This document shows, in pieces, positions 23,005 to 34,775 of a stretch of 64,000 bases of DNA. The translations under genes were made by a program, and so were the position numbers. Within the stretch, counting starts at the first letter, position 1. Every line of letters begins with the position of its first letter. The notes beneath the pieces are model-generated. The model saw only the letters and a program-made list of their open reading frames with translations. It had not been told where the DNA came from and did no database searches. This DNA comes from Liquidambar formosana (Eukaryota > Streptophyta > Magnoliopsida > Saxifragales > Altingiaceae), in contig CM077833.1 of NCBI GenBank assembly GCA_039720395.1, positions 1,514,797 to 1,578,796 on the forward strand, given 5' to 3'.

Positions 23005-23706
23005 TAATGTCTACAAGGACGTCAATATGAGGGAGAGGGAAATCGTCCTTTGGGCAGGCTTTATTGAGATCTCGATACTCCACGCAAACTCCTACTCGAC
23101 TATCCTTTTTTAGCACAGACACTATATTCGCAACCCATTCAGCCTGGTCTACTGCACGTATAAACCCTACATTTAACAGCTTAGTAACCTCTTCCTTGAC
23201 CTTTATTAGCCATTCTGGTTGCATTCGCCTTAATCATTGCTTCACAGGTTTGGCCCCTTCCTTTGTCGTGATGTGGTGCTGCATTATCTCCAGACTATTC
23301 CAGGCATATCATCATAGGACCATGCAAATACATCTTAGAATTCACACAATAGTGTTTTGAGATCGGTTCGTTCTTTTAGAGATAAAGTGGAGCCGATTTG
23401 TACTTCCTTAAGATTTTTAATGGTGCCGAGGTTAATTTTAATAGTTTCACTCTTAATACGTTCAACACTTCTTTCATAATCTTCATTAATTACCTTATTC
23501 AAGTCAGGATCTTCAGACATTAATGCAATGTATTCTTCTAAAGGCATATCAATATAAGCAAAATCAAAATTCATTTCATTATTAACTAGATAAATTACAT
23601 CATAATTGGCTCCAGAGGCCTCAATGCTATCAAAAGCGGTCATAGGACTAACAGTAATCTTATCAGTCTGAGTGGTTATCCTATTGCCAACAATGGTCTT
23701 CTCCAT
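23005..23706 (-). pseudogene. Truncated reverse transcriptase start of C
   Basis: The N-terminal linker (23706-23335) is followed by EWLIKVKEEVTKLL, VPVLKKD-like and YRDLNKACPKDDFPLPHID. These correspond to RT motifs before the catalytic YVDD. After LVD the frame runs into unrelated sequence, so the truncation lies at about 23005. A stop and a frameshift separate the two parts near 23230-23330. Confidence 0.8.
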
Positions 23707-23857
23707 CTTCTCCCACGTCCAAGTGCTGGTTCCTCCATTTGCTTCGGTGATCAGCTCTGTTAAATTCCCTGCAATAACCTGATCTGCTAGTACTGTGATG
23801 CTCAGGTTGTGCTCTGATAGCAGCTGCCCCTAGACCTCCTATCCCAAATTGTCAGCC

Positions 23858-25763
23858 CTAATCTATATCCAGTGCCTTTGTTTCCTCAACTTTTTCCCAC
23901 ACAGGTGTTATCTTTAATGTTTCAGCGAAAAAGACTTCCAAACCTGGTAACCTTCTTCCACTGGTTTTGTCTACCCACGGCTCCGAGAAGCCACAAAAAG
24001 GGAAATCTTCACTTTCTTTGACAAAATTGCTGTTAAGAGTGCCTTCGTTCTTCGGGATCCCTGCTTTTCCCTTATACCCTATCCTTTTGCGGTCTTTCTG
24101 TGCACGAAAATCAGGCAACTCAGTGACTCCCTGTCCATTCTTTCCCATCCCTATCCCAGGTATGTACCCCATTCTCTTCATGATGTGGGCCACTGTATAG
24201 CCTACTCCTATCCCAAAATCCGGAGATACCTTTTCCCTTTCATCACTTTTTCTTTCGAGCATTTGCACTAATTCGAATCCTCTCCATCCTGAGTCTTCTG
24301 CTCCTTCTTTGATACCTAATACCTGACCCGTGATTTCTCCATCTCCATGAATCACCAAGACACCTCCTTGCCATAGCATTTTGATCTTCTGGTGTACTAT
24401 CGATGGGACAGCTTTGAGAGAGTGAAGCCAAGTTCGTCCCAGCAACTATGTTGTAATTGGTTGGAATATCCATCACACAGAATTCCACCACAGATTCCAC
24501 CGGTCCTAATTTGCAGTTTGCTTTGAAAGTCCCCAAGACGCTCCTCAAGCTATTGTCATATCCCCTCACGGTTACTACGGATGGCGTTAATTCTTCTTTG
24601 GGTATACCGAGGCGGTTTGTTGTGCGTAGCAGACATACGTTGAGAGCTGACCCGTTGTCTACGAGTACCACCGGGATTTTCAGGTTCTTGCATTCCACCA
24701 TGACATACAAAGGCTTTGCATGCTCTACCCCTTCCGTGGGAAGATCTTTTCTTGAGAATGTCAGCATAGTCTTCTCAGCAGAATCTACCCCTAGGATTGA
24801 CAACACTTGCTCAGGCATAGTGTTGATGGACACCTTATGCTGAGCTAGCGCATCCAATACTGTCTTCCTATGTTTCTTTAAAGCTACCAACAAACCCCAT
24901 AAGCTAATGTTGGCCTGTGTTTTCTTCAACTGTTTCAAGACCCGGTCTTCTTCCTCTTCTTTCCCTATTTCTCCCAATTTGTGCCTCAACTCTTTTATGT
25001 CGACTTTAGGATTCACATCTTTCCTCGGGTTGTCGCCCTCTAAATAAAGAGGCTTGAAATGCTGACCTGCGCGAGTGAGGTGCATAGTCTCCTCCTTAAC
25101 CTGTTCCCAGAACTCTTTTTTGGCATCCCCTTCTTCGTCACTGTCATCCCATGGTGAGCATACTGCAATGATGAGCATGGATAGATCCCAGCGTTCACAT
25201 TCTCCTTCAATCATATTGGCATACGGCGGCGGTGCATTATGGTTGGGAATGGGATTTCGATGTACGTTAGGTTTCTTATCTTCTCCTAGCGATGGTAGCT
25301 TCCCTGCTTCGATCATGTCTTGTATCACATGTCTCAAACGAGTACAATTATCGATCCTATGCCCAATGCACTGGTGAAACTCGCAGAACTCATTTTGCTT
25401 CCAGTTAGACAGGATTGGGTTTGGAAGTGGCATAGGTTCCAAGGCCTGTAGATATCCCCTTCTAGACAAATTAGCAAACGCCTTGGATAAGGGCACTCCC
25501 AAATCATGGAATATTCTAGGCTTCCTCTCCGTCTGCTGGACATTCCCTACTGTTGCCTGTACTGTTCCTCCGATTCTATTGCCTCCATTTGTTCCACTGT
25601 TCCCACTGTTCGCCCCGAACACTCTCTTAGGCCTAGTCTCGATTTGCTCCTTGTTTATTGCATCTTCTATTCGAGTCCCGCACTGGTACAGTTGCTGGAA
25701 ATCCATAACGAATGAGGCTAGCATTTTGTCGAAATAAATCAGTGTCAAGTTCTTCAGCATCAT
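23858..25763 (-). pseudogene. Gag end, protease and G-patch of C
   Basis: An open stretch of about 500 codons starts at 25763. It includes a CHHC knuckle, CEFHQCIGHRIDNC, and a retropepsin core VDNGSALNV, then shifts frame after the YNIVAG motif (about 24440). The second frame carries LGRTWLHSL and a clear G-patch, with IMKRMGYIPGIGMGKNGQG at about 24180-24120. One or two frame repairs would be needed for continuity. Confidence 0.8.
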
Positions 25764-25833
25764 GTTGACTTAGTCTATCTCTGCTGGCCTGTTTGTCAGT
25801 TTAACTGCTTTCGCCATCCATCGTCCTATGAAC

Positions 25834-26572
25834 TCAGAAAAAAGGCTCATCAGGTTTCTGCCTTGTCATCTCTAAGTCCCTCAGTGTTACATCCAACACT
25901 GTATTATAGTTGTACTTATTAGTAAACTCCTCGGTCAACACCTCCCAGGTCCCAGTTATCTTCTCATCGAGCTTGTAATACCATTTTGAAGCATCCCTAG
26001 ATAAGAACAGTGGAAAAGCGAAGTGGACTTGCTCCGAGGTTAGACCCCTCATCCTGGCTATGCTTATGTACTGACGCAAATGCTACTTAGGGTCACCAGT
26101 CCCATCAAACTTTTCATAATCTGCAATTTTAAACTTGGGAGGCAGCCGCATTCTAGCTTCTGACGTGGTGCTAGGCATAGAAAACTTGTAGTCATCTATC
26201 CCTTGAGACTTACGCCAAGCGACCTTCATCTGCCTTATCTGTTCTCTTATTTCTTGATTTTCTACCTCTAGCTTATCGAACCTAGGGTCTTCCATTTTGC
26301 CCTTGTCTTTGACATTCTTCTTGCTGGCCATGTAATCTGCGAAATCTTCAGTCATCCCAAGGGTGAGATTCACTATCGTGAGTTTTCAGCGCACCACTTC
26401 CTTCTCCTTCCTTATCAACCCCCTTTTCGCCTTCGGGTTGATCAGATGACACTTTACTCCCCATCTCTAAATGTTCCAACCTCTGGGTTAATCTCGTGAT
26501 GAGTTCTTTCATTTCAGCCTTATCCTGCCGCAACATAGCTACGAGATCGGTTAAAGTAGGCTCTACCGCCAT
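25834..26572 (-). pseudogene. gag N-terminal part of C
   Basis: A likely start at 26572 gives MAVEPTLTDLVAMLRQDK with a coiled-coil-like stretch. After a frameshift near 26360 comes the gag core: LPPKFKIADYEKFDGTGDP, RDASKWYYKLDE, TWEVLTEEFTNKYNYN. A stop and a shift lie at 26080, and it stops at about 25834. Confidence 0.75.
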
Positions 26573-27610
26573 TGATTCTGATTCTACTTTCCTTAGTCGG
26601 TTGGATGTAGGTGATCGGACCCAAGCACAACCCGGCACATTCTTCTGTGATCGACCAATCCTTTACTGCATTTAGACATGTGTAACTTATTAAGTCTATG
26701 TCCCTCATTTGAATAAATAACCTTATTCCATTAAGATTACCCAATTACTGGTCACTATACTTTGGGCTTTGTCATGTTTACTATATCTTCCAAATGCCCA
26801 AAGTAAAAATGAGTTGGACACAAAGCCCGTTACTTCACTAACTTAAGCCCAATACAGAAACATCTCTCATCTCTCAACAAGTTGGGCCCGAACCTGACAT
26901 TCGTTCTTTTTTTTTTTTTTTTTTTTCGGGTCGGGCCCAATTACAAATAATTCTCCACTCTTCTGGGCTTAAGTTTGGATATAACTTGCTTTGGACTTGA
27001 TTCTTAATTGGATTTGGATTTGATTTCCAATACATATTAACCTAATGCTAAACCCGCATAGTCCATTAATTATCTCAAGCTAGGCCCAATGTGCACACAC
27101 ATCACTCTCTTTTGGATCATGGAACCATGTATTTTTCTTATTATTTTACATGAGTCCAAGTCCAATAACAACATAACACAACTTCTCTCAATTAGGCTCA
27201 ACTTGAGATAAGTAATAGATAATGGGGCCTCGTCCCAAACCCGCGATGAATTCCTAATATGAATGCAACATGATATGACACACATTCAAGCGAGGATATG
27301 CAAAGGTTGGTGGGGTGACTAGCGGTGTTAGTTAATGGGGTACTTCTCCTTCAAGGGTCACCCAAGCTAGGGCACTCAAAGAGTGGCCCGTTAACATACT
27401 CATAAGCTTATTACAGGCTAGTGGCATAGGCTGTGGGTTGATGATGCCAACTTCCAGTAACCATAGGCCCGAATGGGACCCAGTACCTTTCATCAGACTG
27501 TCATCGAGGGTAAGGGGTGGTAGTGCGCGTGTGTGCAATTTTGGTCTTTTCCAATTAAACAATTTAAATTAAGTAAAGCCATAAATCACTATACGGAATC
27601 TAGCTCTCTA
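26573..27610 (-). other. Leader of element C with a T20 run
   Basis: No convincing ORF. A run of twenty T lies at 26907-26926. The segment lies between the primer site and gag of C, as expected for an untranslated leader. Confidence 0.55.
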
Positions 27611-27628
27611 TCCCCAATGGAGTCGCCA
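27611..27628 (-). other. Primer binding site of C
   Basis: The minus strand reads TGGCGACTCCATTGGGGA, one base from the LTR end. It is the same tRNA-Arg-like site as in A, B and E, with one or two changes. Confidence 0.75.
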
Positions 27629-27629
27629 T

Positions 27630-28937
27630 TGTGAGCGCCACGCCCTAAACCACATAGCTCGAGAATACACATTAGCCTCAAAGGACTAACATGGAAAGGA
27701 GTCGCCACCCAATAATGGGAACGAGTGAACCCTAGCAGGGTCTAGCTCGTCATAACCAGAGATTCGGGTTCGGAGCTAGGGTACGCAGCTGGGAAGGTGT
27801 TAGGCACCCAACCACGCCCGGTTGGAACCGGCCCCCACACATGATCGATGGCTTTAATTAATCTAACCGTTCAATTAAAATTAACCCTAAATCATACAAT
27901 AATAACAGCACACAAACCATGATGTTATGACAGAAGTAGAAATACAGAAAAAGCATAAAGAATAGAGATACAGATTAACCTACTATTAGACTAAATACGA
28001 TAAAGAAAAGAAACTGTCTGCCAACACTTCTTGTGCGTACGCAGTTATAATTACTACGTACGCATACAATATACTGCATACACAATACAATCGTTGCGTA
28101 CACACCCGTTGGCAATTTATGTCATCTCTCGAAACTCCACATATATATCATGAGAAATTATACACGTGATTTTCCACAGATTAAGGCCTAAGATCATTTT
28201 CATGCTAACACAGGAAACCTACATACTAGTAAATTACCACATAATGAAACCCTAGTTCACTACATGATGCTTATGTAGAAATATGCATGAAACCCTAGGT
28301 TCTCTTAGGAAGAGAGTCCACTACGTGATGATATGCTATCATTATCATACAAGTAACATGGCATTTATGATAAAAAAACATCACTCTATCGAATATGAAT
28401 CATCATGCTCAGTAAATAAATCATACAACTAGGATATTGATGTTACCCTCAGGGTTATGTACTTCACTTGCTTTAGAATTTCTCCTACTGAACCTCCAGA
28501 ATTGCAGCCTTCAATGCTTCCTCTCTCCTCTCTATGGCTCTCTCTCTCTTCAATTCCTGTCCAAAAAAGTCTCCTTCCTTAGGTGTATAATGGGTTATAT
28601 ATAGGTATAGGAAGTAGAATTAGGGTTTCTGCCTCTTTTCCCCGAAATCCAGGTCTCCTAAGCATGCTATAACACGTTCTTTGAAAAGAGTTCTAATCTA
28701 GAGGGCAAGTGGCCTGAAAAGAAAGGTTCTGGAAGCATGAGGTGCGTACGCACCTTAAGACATGCGTACGCACCTTATACCCTGCATATGCATCAATATC
28801 CCACAATTTCACCTTATAGTCAGCTGCAATTCTTTTGGCTCATTTAGGCGTGTTCCAAAGTTTGTTAAAGCATATAAACTAACCTCATCATAGGGTGTTT
28901 CCAATCTAAATCATCAGGTGCAAAATGGGGTGTCTTA
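27630..28937 (-). repeat. 5' LTR of element C
   Basis: 1308 bp from TGTGAGCGCC on the plus strand to GGGGTGTCTTA, so in sense it begins TAAGACACCCC, a likely mutated TGAGACACCCC. A TATATATA box reads on the minus strand near 28604-28595. Perfect GCGTACGC-type palindromes lie upstream of it. Its right end abuts the LTR remnant of A. Confidence 0.7.
28741..28792 (-). promoter_or_regulatory. Palindrome cluster in the U3 of the C LTR
   Basis: GGTGCGTACGCACC (28741-28754), TGCGTACGCA (28763-28772) and TGCATATGCA (28783-28792) are perfect palindromes, about 140-190 bases upstream of the LTR TATA box in sense. A further TGCGTACGCA lies at 28034-28043. A role as factor binding sites is inferred from position only. 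Confidence 0.5.
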
Positions 28938-29112
28938 TAGTCATTCAAATTGTTTTCTTAAAACAAATTGTTTTAGGGTTTTCCTTGTTTCCTTTAAAAA
29001 ATAAGGTGGCGACTCCTTTTTCTTTTTCAAATCCATTTTTATTAACCTATTTTCTTTTCAATCCTTGTGGGCCCAATTTCCAAGGTTCACAGTTTGACAA
29101 CTCCACTGGGGA
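28938..29112 (+). repeat. LTR end and mutated primer site of A
   Basis: Only the last about 154 bases of the LTR remain (to 29091, ending GGTTCACA). They match 42945-43087 of B. The primer site, TGACAACTCCACTGGGGA at 29095-29112, has two changes from the family sequence. The left break coincides with the end of the C LTR. Confidence 0.8.
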
Positions 29113-29906
29113 TTTGTGGGCTAGACTCTATAAAGTTTAATTGGGCTAAGTTAATTTCTTATGTTAATTAAAATCAATCACATGCATCCGCTTGATTGTG
29201 TGCTTTCATTTATTGCATTGTATGTACAAATTGTTGCAGTGATAGGTTCGATTGTCCCTCGATGTATCCTTGCCAATGATGGGCCTAGTTTCAACCTTGC
29301 TTTTCCTGATACTAAGTGTTGGGGCGAAAGCTATCAACCTCTCTTGCCTGGTACCCTTGGGTATATTAAATGAATCAATCACGTACTGCTGGACCCATGC
29401 AGCGTTCCTGATGCCACATGTGGTTAGGTATAAAGATTGGTTCAAGCTAGTGAAGGACCCTAGCCTACCCTCTCTTAGTTCATGTAGTGGGCCTTGTAGG
29501 ACACTACGATTTCACCATTATGCAACCACAATTGTTTGTAATGATGCTATGCTGTATTTGTGGTGTGAGACTTTACATCTTATGCCCTTAATATATACCT
29601 TTGAACCCTAACCTTTGTTAAGGCGGGGGGTAGGAGGAATAAGTTAGGGAAGTAGGATGTTAAGCTATGTTTGTGATGTGCTAATCTATAGGGAATTAAT
29701 TAAACCTAATTGGAGGACTCTATACCCTATTCTCTTAAACATACCCTTAATCCATGGCCTTTGTGAAGGTAATTGGATATAAGGAAGGAATTAATTGAAT
29801 ATGGTGTAAAGACCGAATTCATTAAGAAAAATATGGAGGTTTAGGACAAGTCCTTAGGCGAAAGGTTAAACTTTCTCCATCTATAGACGTGCTGGCTTGG
29901 ATCTGT
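29113..29906 (+). other. Leader of element A
   Basis: Colinear with the leader of B (43109-43900). It is interrupted by a solo LTR 53 bases before the gag start. Short ORFs here are not preserved between the copies. Nothing else is seen. Confidence 0.6.
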
Positions 29907-31578
29907 TGTTAGGATTATGCCCTAGAGCCAATCATAGAGATGATTGTTTAAGAATTAGGAACAATCAATTGATTTCATTTATGCATGTCACATTTATTAT
30001 TGATTTAATAAAAGGGCTTATTCTATTATGTTTATATGCATCATTTATATTTAAATAATATGTCCATGGAGTTAGAGTTGAGAATATGAAATTACAAAGG
30101 GTTGTAATTTTGAGACTGTAAATATATCTCTGTACTAAACTCCTAAAACATTCCTAGTTGAAGGTTCACTATGATGGACAGTAATGAACCATAGGACTAG
30201 CACTTGTTAGGTTGACTCTATAGGAGGATAGCTGGTCTCAAGTTATTTGTGTGGAGACACTACAACCAACAGGTGGGTGCCTATTAATAGAATAGGTACA
30301 CTGAATGTGACCAAGATATGAGATAAACTGAATGGAGTTTTATCCTGCCTGTCAATCAGTTTCTCATTGTTATAGTGGTACAAGTAATCCTTAGACCTGA
30401 GACACCATAGTTGTCTTATGCATGTAGCTTTAGAAGTTTGATAACACTAAGTGTAGATACTATTCAGGGGTCTGCAAGGGTGTTCATTGGCCCTACTGCT
30501 ATATGTGTGAAGGCATGTGAATGATCAACAAGGAATCCATCACTCTCAGGAAAAAGAGAGTGAATGTCTCATATAGCATTCATTGAATATAACTCATTAA
30601 ATCCATGGAAAGGAGTTTCCATAAGTTCATCATTGAGTTGATATTAATGAATGAGTATAAAGTAATTGAACTAAGAACTTGACAGACTTCCATGTCCTAT
30701 TAGTTCAATTGGAGACATTGTGTTGATGGAAGGATGGAATTGTAACCTATAAACTATAACAGAAGGGTTCTTTGTAAATGACTATTCATCTCATTAAGGA
30801 CCACACCATGAGCCATATGCTAGGTGTTACTCATGGTTAGTAGAAGCCCTAATTGATATAAATGAGTTATAATCAATTAGGGAATTGGAAGGAGTTCCAA
30901 TTAGACCCTTAATGGAAAGTGTTCGATTGTGCACGATATGTGCTATCCCTACTACTTGATGATGTAAACCTAATGGGTCACACACTGATCATGCTAAGAA
31001 GCTTAATTATCTATGAGAGAAAGGGTATAAGTGAATAAAGAATAGTTCTTTAAGGGCTTAGTTTGTATATGATACAAATTAGAGAGGTTCTTGTATAATT
31101 AGGAGTAATTACACAAAACCCACTAGGGTTTGGAATCCCCCCTTGGCCGGCCCTAGGAGGAGGCTTTAAATAGCCTTTTATGATGTGATGACATCATCAC
31201 TTGAAGCACTCTTGGAGGCTCCCAAGTGCTGCCCGAAAATTTCACGTCTCTCTCTCTCTCCTCTCTTCTCCTACTCTAGCATCAACAAGGGAAAGAAGGA
31301 AAGGACATCAAGCTCTAGCTAGGTGTGGATACCGTTGAAGGCAGCACACTTGGGCTGCTCATTCACCGCTGTCCGAAGACAAAGCTTGGGGCAAAAAGGA
31401 GAAGACAAAGCTTAGAGCATAAAGGAGAAGACATTCATCAACTGTAAGTAACCCTAACTCTCTTGGTAGTTAAGTTATTGTTTTTGTATTATGCATAATC
31501 GGATTCATGGGTTTGGGAATCGTAGGAAAATTTTTATTCCACCTTTGTATGTTTTCCTCTCTGGTTCGATTCCCAACA
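29907..31578 (+). repeat. Solo LTR of the D family in the leader of A
   Basis: 1672 bp, TGTTAGG to CCCAACA, with no internal region. The leader of A continues on both sides. Flanking pentamers are tctgt and tctac, an imperfect duplication with two mismatches. It has a TTTAAATA box near 31164 and the conserved GTAAGT at 31444-31449. Confidence 0.85.
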
Positions 31579-31631
31579 TCTACAATCCGCAAAGGCGTCT
31601 AGTTAGTGTTGAATCTACCCATCAGACAGAC

Positions 31632-33117
31632 ATGGCCAACAAAAGAACTAGTGAAGGGCACTTTGACCTTGAGGCTTGCCTGAAAGCCATCATAGCCAAG
31701 CTTGACCACACCGCCAAGACCTCCAATATGGCATTGAAAATGGCTCAAGAGAACCAACAGAAGATGGTGGATCTCGAACAAAATGGTTCTAAGGGCCATT
31801 CCTCGGGTATACCTCATGGGGCTGGCACTGAAGAAGGACCTTAATACAATGAGAATACTAAGACAATAGGGGAAAGTAGTTCAAAGCCTATGGTCATCAA
31901 CCTAGAAGGGGAAACCAAAGGAAAGGGTACTAGCAGTGATTCTGTGTTGTCTAGCAAGGTAGAAGCATTGGAGAGAACTATAAAAGGGATTCATAGGGCC
32001 GATGACATGGTCGATGTGCGGACTTTATCTCTGTTTCCAACGGCTCATATTCCATTGCAATTCAAGATGCCAAAGTTGGAGAAATTCAATGGGACGGGTT
32101 GCCCTAAGACTCATTTGAAGACGTATGTGCGAGCTATGCACCCTCGAGGGGCCATTGATGAGCTTTTAGCTCAAATGTTCCATGAAACCTTGGCCACTTC
32201 CACTTTGAAATGGTTCTTATCATTGGATGAGAATACGACTTGGACTTGGGAAGACATATGCAATGAGTTCCCGGAGCACTACAAGTACAATACAGAGGTG
32301 GATGTTACTTGGAGAGACTTGGAAATTACAAAACAAGGGGCTCATGAAACTTTCTCCGCTTACATTACAAGGTGGAGACAAAAGGCGTCGAGAATGACGG
32401 ATAGGCCAAATAAGGAGGACCAAATTCAGTTGGTGGTTAAGAACTTGCTGCCCGTGTACTACAAGCACCTATTTGCCCACTATTTCCTGAATTTCAAAGC
32501 TCTCATTGGGGCTGGCACGCAGGTTGAGGATGCTATTAATGATGGAACAATCAAAACTGAGGAAGTGAAGAGTCGCAAGACAAACTTTACTAGGAAGAAC
32601 AATGCCAAGGTCAACACCATAACTCAACCCATTCAACCCTTCTCTCTCGATGATGTCAACCCACCTCGCCAATTCACTGATTTATTCATACCGCTCGAAA
32701 GAGTCCTTGAAAAGCTCATAAGCCGTGACCTATTGAAGCCACTTGACCTAAAGTCCCCACCTAATCCCTTACCCAAGAACTACAATGAGAATGAGTACTG
32801 TAAGTACCACCAATCCAAAGGCTATGCCACCAATCGTTGTATTCGCCTTCGCCACCAAGTCCAAGACCTCATTGACAAGCAGGTCATTTCACTACCAACC
32901 CGTCCAAATGTCACCCGTAATCCTCTCCCATCACACAATAACACACCCCCACCTAACACCATAAATGCCATTGGGGTTGAATCATCTTGCCCTCGCCGGC
33001 CCATAAGACAATACACTCCACTCCCCAAGACCTTAACCCGTCTTTTCACCCTGTGCCGCAATAACAGCCTTATCATACCACTCCCACCAAAACGAAGGCC
33101 ATCAACCCCTCACCAAT
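31632..33117 (+). pseudogene. gag of A, interrupted
   Basis: It begins MANKRTSEGHFDLEACL and stops after GTEEGP, where CAA has become TAA. It resumes at 31890 with an open frame through the gag core (FNGTGCPKTHL, TWEDICNEF) and the first CHHC knuckle, CKYHQSKGYATNRC at about 32800-32840. It is then cut by a solo LTR at 33118. The second knuckle lies beyond that insertion. Confidence 0.85.
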
Positions 33118-34775
33118 TGTTAGGATTATGCCCTAGAGCCAATCATGGAGATGATTGTTTAGGGATTAGGAACAATCATTTGATTTCATTTATGTATGTC
33201 ACATTTATTATTGATTTAATAAAATGGCTTATTCTATTATGTTTATATGCATCATTTATATTTACATAATATGTCCATGGAGTTAGAGTTGAGAATATGG
33301 AATTAGAAAGAGTTGTAATTTTGAGACTATAGATATATCTTTGTACTAAACTCTTAAAGCATTCCTAGTTGAAGGTTCACTATGATGGACAATAATGAAC
33401 CATAGGACTAGCACTTGTTAGGTTGACTCTATAGGAGGATAGCTGGTCTCAAGCTATTTGTGTAGAGACACTACAACCAACAAGTGGATGCCTATTATTA
33501 GAATAGGTACACTGAATGTGACCAAAGATATGAGATAAACTGAATGGAGTTTTATCCTGCCTATCAATCAGTTTCTCATTGTTATAATGGTACAAGTAAT
33601 CCTTAGACCTGAGACACCATAGTTGTCTTATGCATGTAGCTTTAAAAGTTTGATAACACTAAGTGCAGATCCTATTCAGGGGTCTGCAAAGGTATTCATT
33701 GGCCCTACTACTATGTGTATGAAGGCATGTGAGTGATCAACAAGGGATCCATCACTCTCAGGAAAAAGAGAGAGAATGTCTCATATAGCATTCATAATAT
33801 AACTCATTAAATCCATGGCCATGGTAGGATGAATGTGGAAAAGAGTTTCCATGAGTTCATCAATGAGTTGATATTCATGATTGAGTATAAAGTAATTAAA
33901 CTAGGGACTTGACAGACTTCCATGTCCTATTAGTTTAATTGGAGACATTGTGTTAAGGAAGGATGCAATTGTAACCTATAAACTATAACAGAAGGGTTCT
34001 TTGTTAGATACTTATTCACCTTATTAAGGACAACACCATGAACCATATGCTAGGTGTTATTCATGGTTAGTAGAAGCCCTAATTGATATAAGTGAGTTAT
34101 AATCAATTAGGGAATTGGAAGGAGTTCCTATTAGACCCTAAATGGAAAGAGTTCCATTGTGCACACCTCGTGCTATTCCTACTACTTGATGATGTGAACC
34201 CAATGGGTCACACACTGATCATGCAAGAAGAGCTTTAAAGTCTATGAGAGAAAGGGTTTTAGTAAATAAAGAATAGTTCTTTATGGGCCTATTTGTATTT
34301 GATACAAATAATAGGGGTTAATGTGTAATTAAGTGTAATTAGACATAACCCTATTAAGGTTTCTTCCTCATGGCCAGCCCCCTTTAGTGGGCTGCATATA
34401 TAAGTCACACTTATGTGTGACATGGCATTATGTTTGCACACTCCCAACCCTGGCCGTCCAAGCTGTTGGAGGCTTTCTTCTCTCTCTCTCTCTTCTCCAC
34501 CTCAAGCAACAACAAGGAAGAAGAAGGAAAAGGCTTGAAGCTCTAGCTAGGTGTGGATACCGGAGGCAGGACACTTGGGCTGTTCATTCACCGCTGTCCG
34601 GAGTCAAAGCTTGGAGCAAAAAGGATAAGACCATTAAAACTGTAAGTATTCTAACCCTCTTCGTAGTTAGGGTTTAATTTTGTATTATGCATAGTTAGAT
34701 TCATGGGATTCGGAATTGTAGGAAAAAATTTTTATATTCCGCACTTCTATTTTTCCTCTTGTTCGATTCCCAACA
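33118..34775 (+). repeat. Solo LTR of the D family inside gag of A
   Basis: 1658 bp, TGTTAGG to CCCAACA, flanked by a perfect ccaat target duplication (33113-33117 and 34776-34780). It has TATATAA at 34397-34403 and GTAAGT at 34642-34647. Recombination between LTRs of a full copy is the usual origin of a solo LTR. Confidence 0.95.

Larger units (their letters stand above)
23005..28937 (-). mobile_element. Element C: truncated Tat-type Ty3/gypsy retrotransposon
   Basis: In sense it has one LTR (27630-28937), a tRNA-Arg-like primer site, gag, protease, G-patch and the first part of RT. It ends abruptly inside RT after the LPHIDVLVD motif, next to element D. No 3' LTR is present. Protein sequence differs clearly from A, B and E, but the order is the same. 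It is degraded by stops and frameshifts. Confidence 0.8.

Noticed and set aside
26907..26926. T20 run as the poly(A) tail of a minus-strand retroposon (LINE or SINE)
   Set aside because: No target duplication or upstream LINE/SINE sequence was seen. It lies in the leader of C, so a simple repeat is the better reading.
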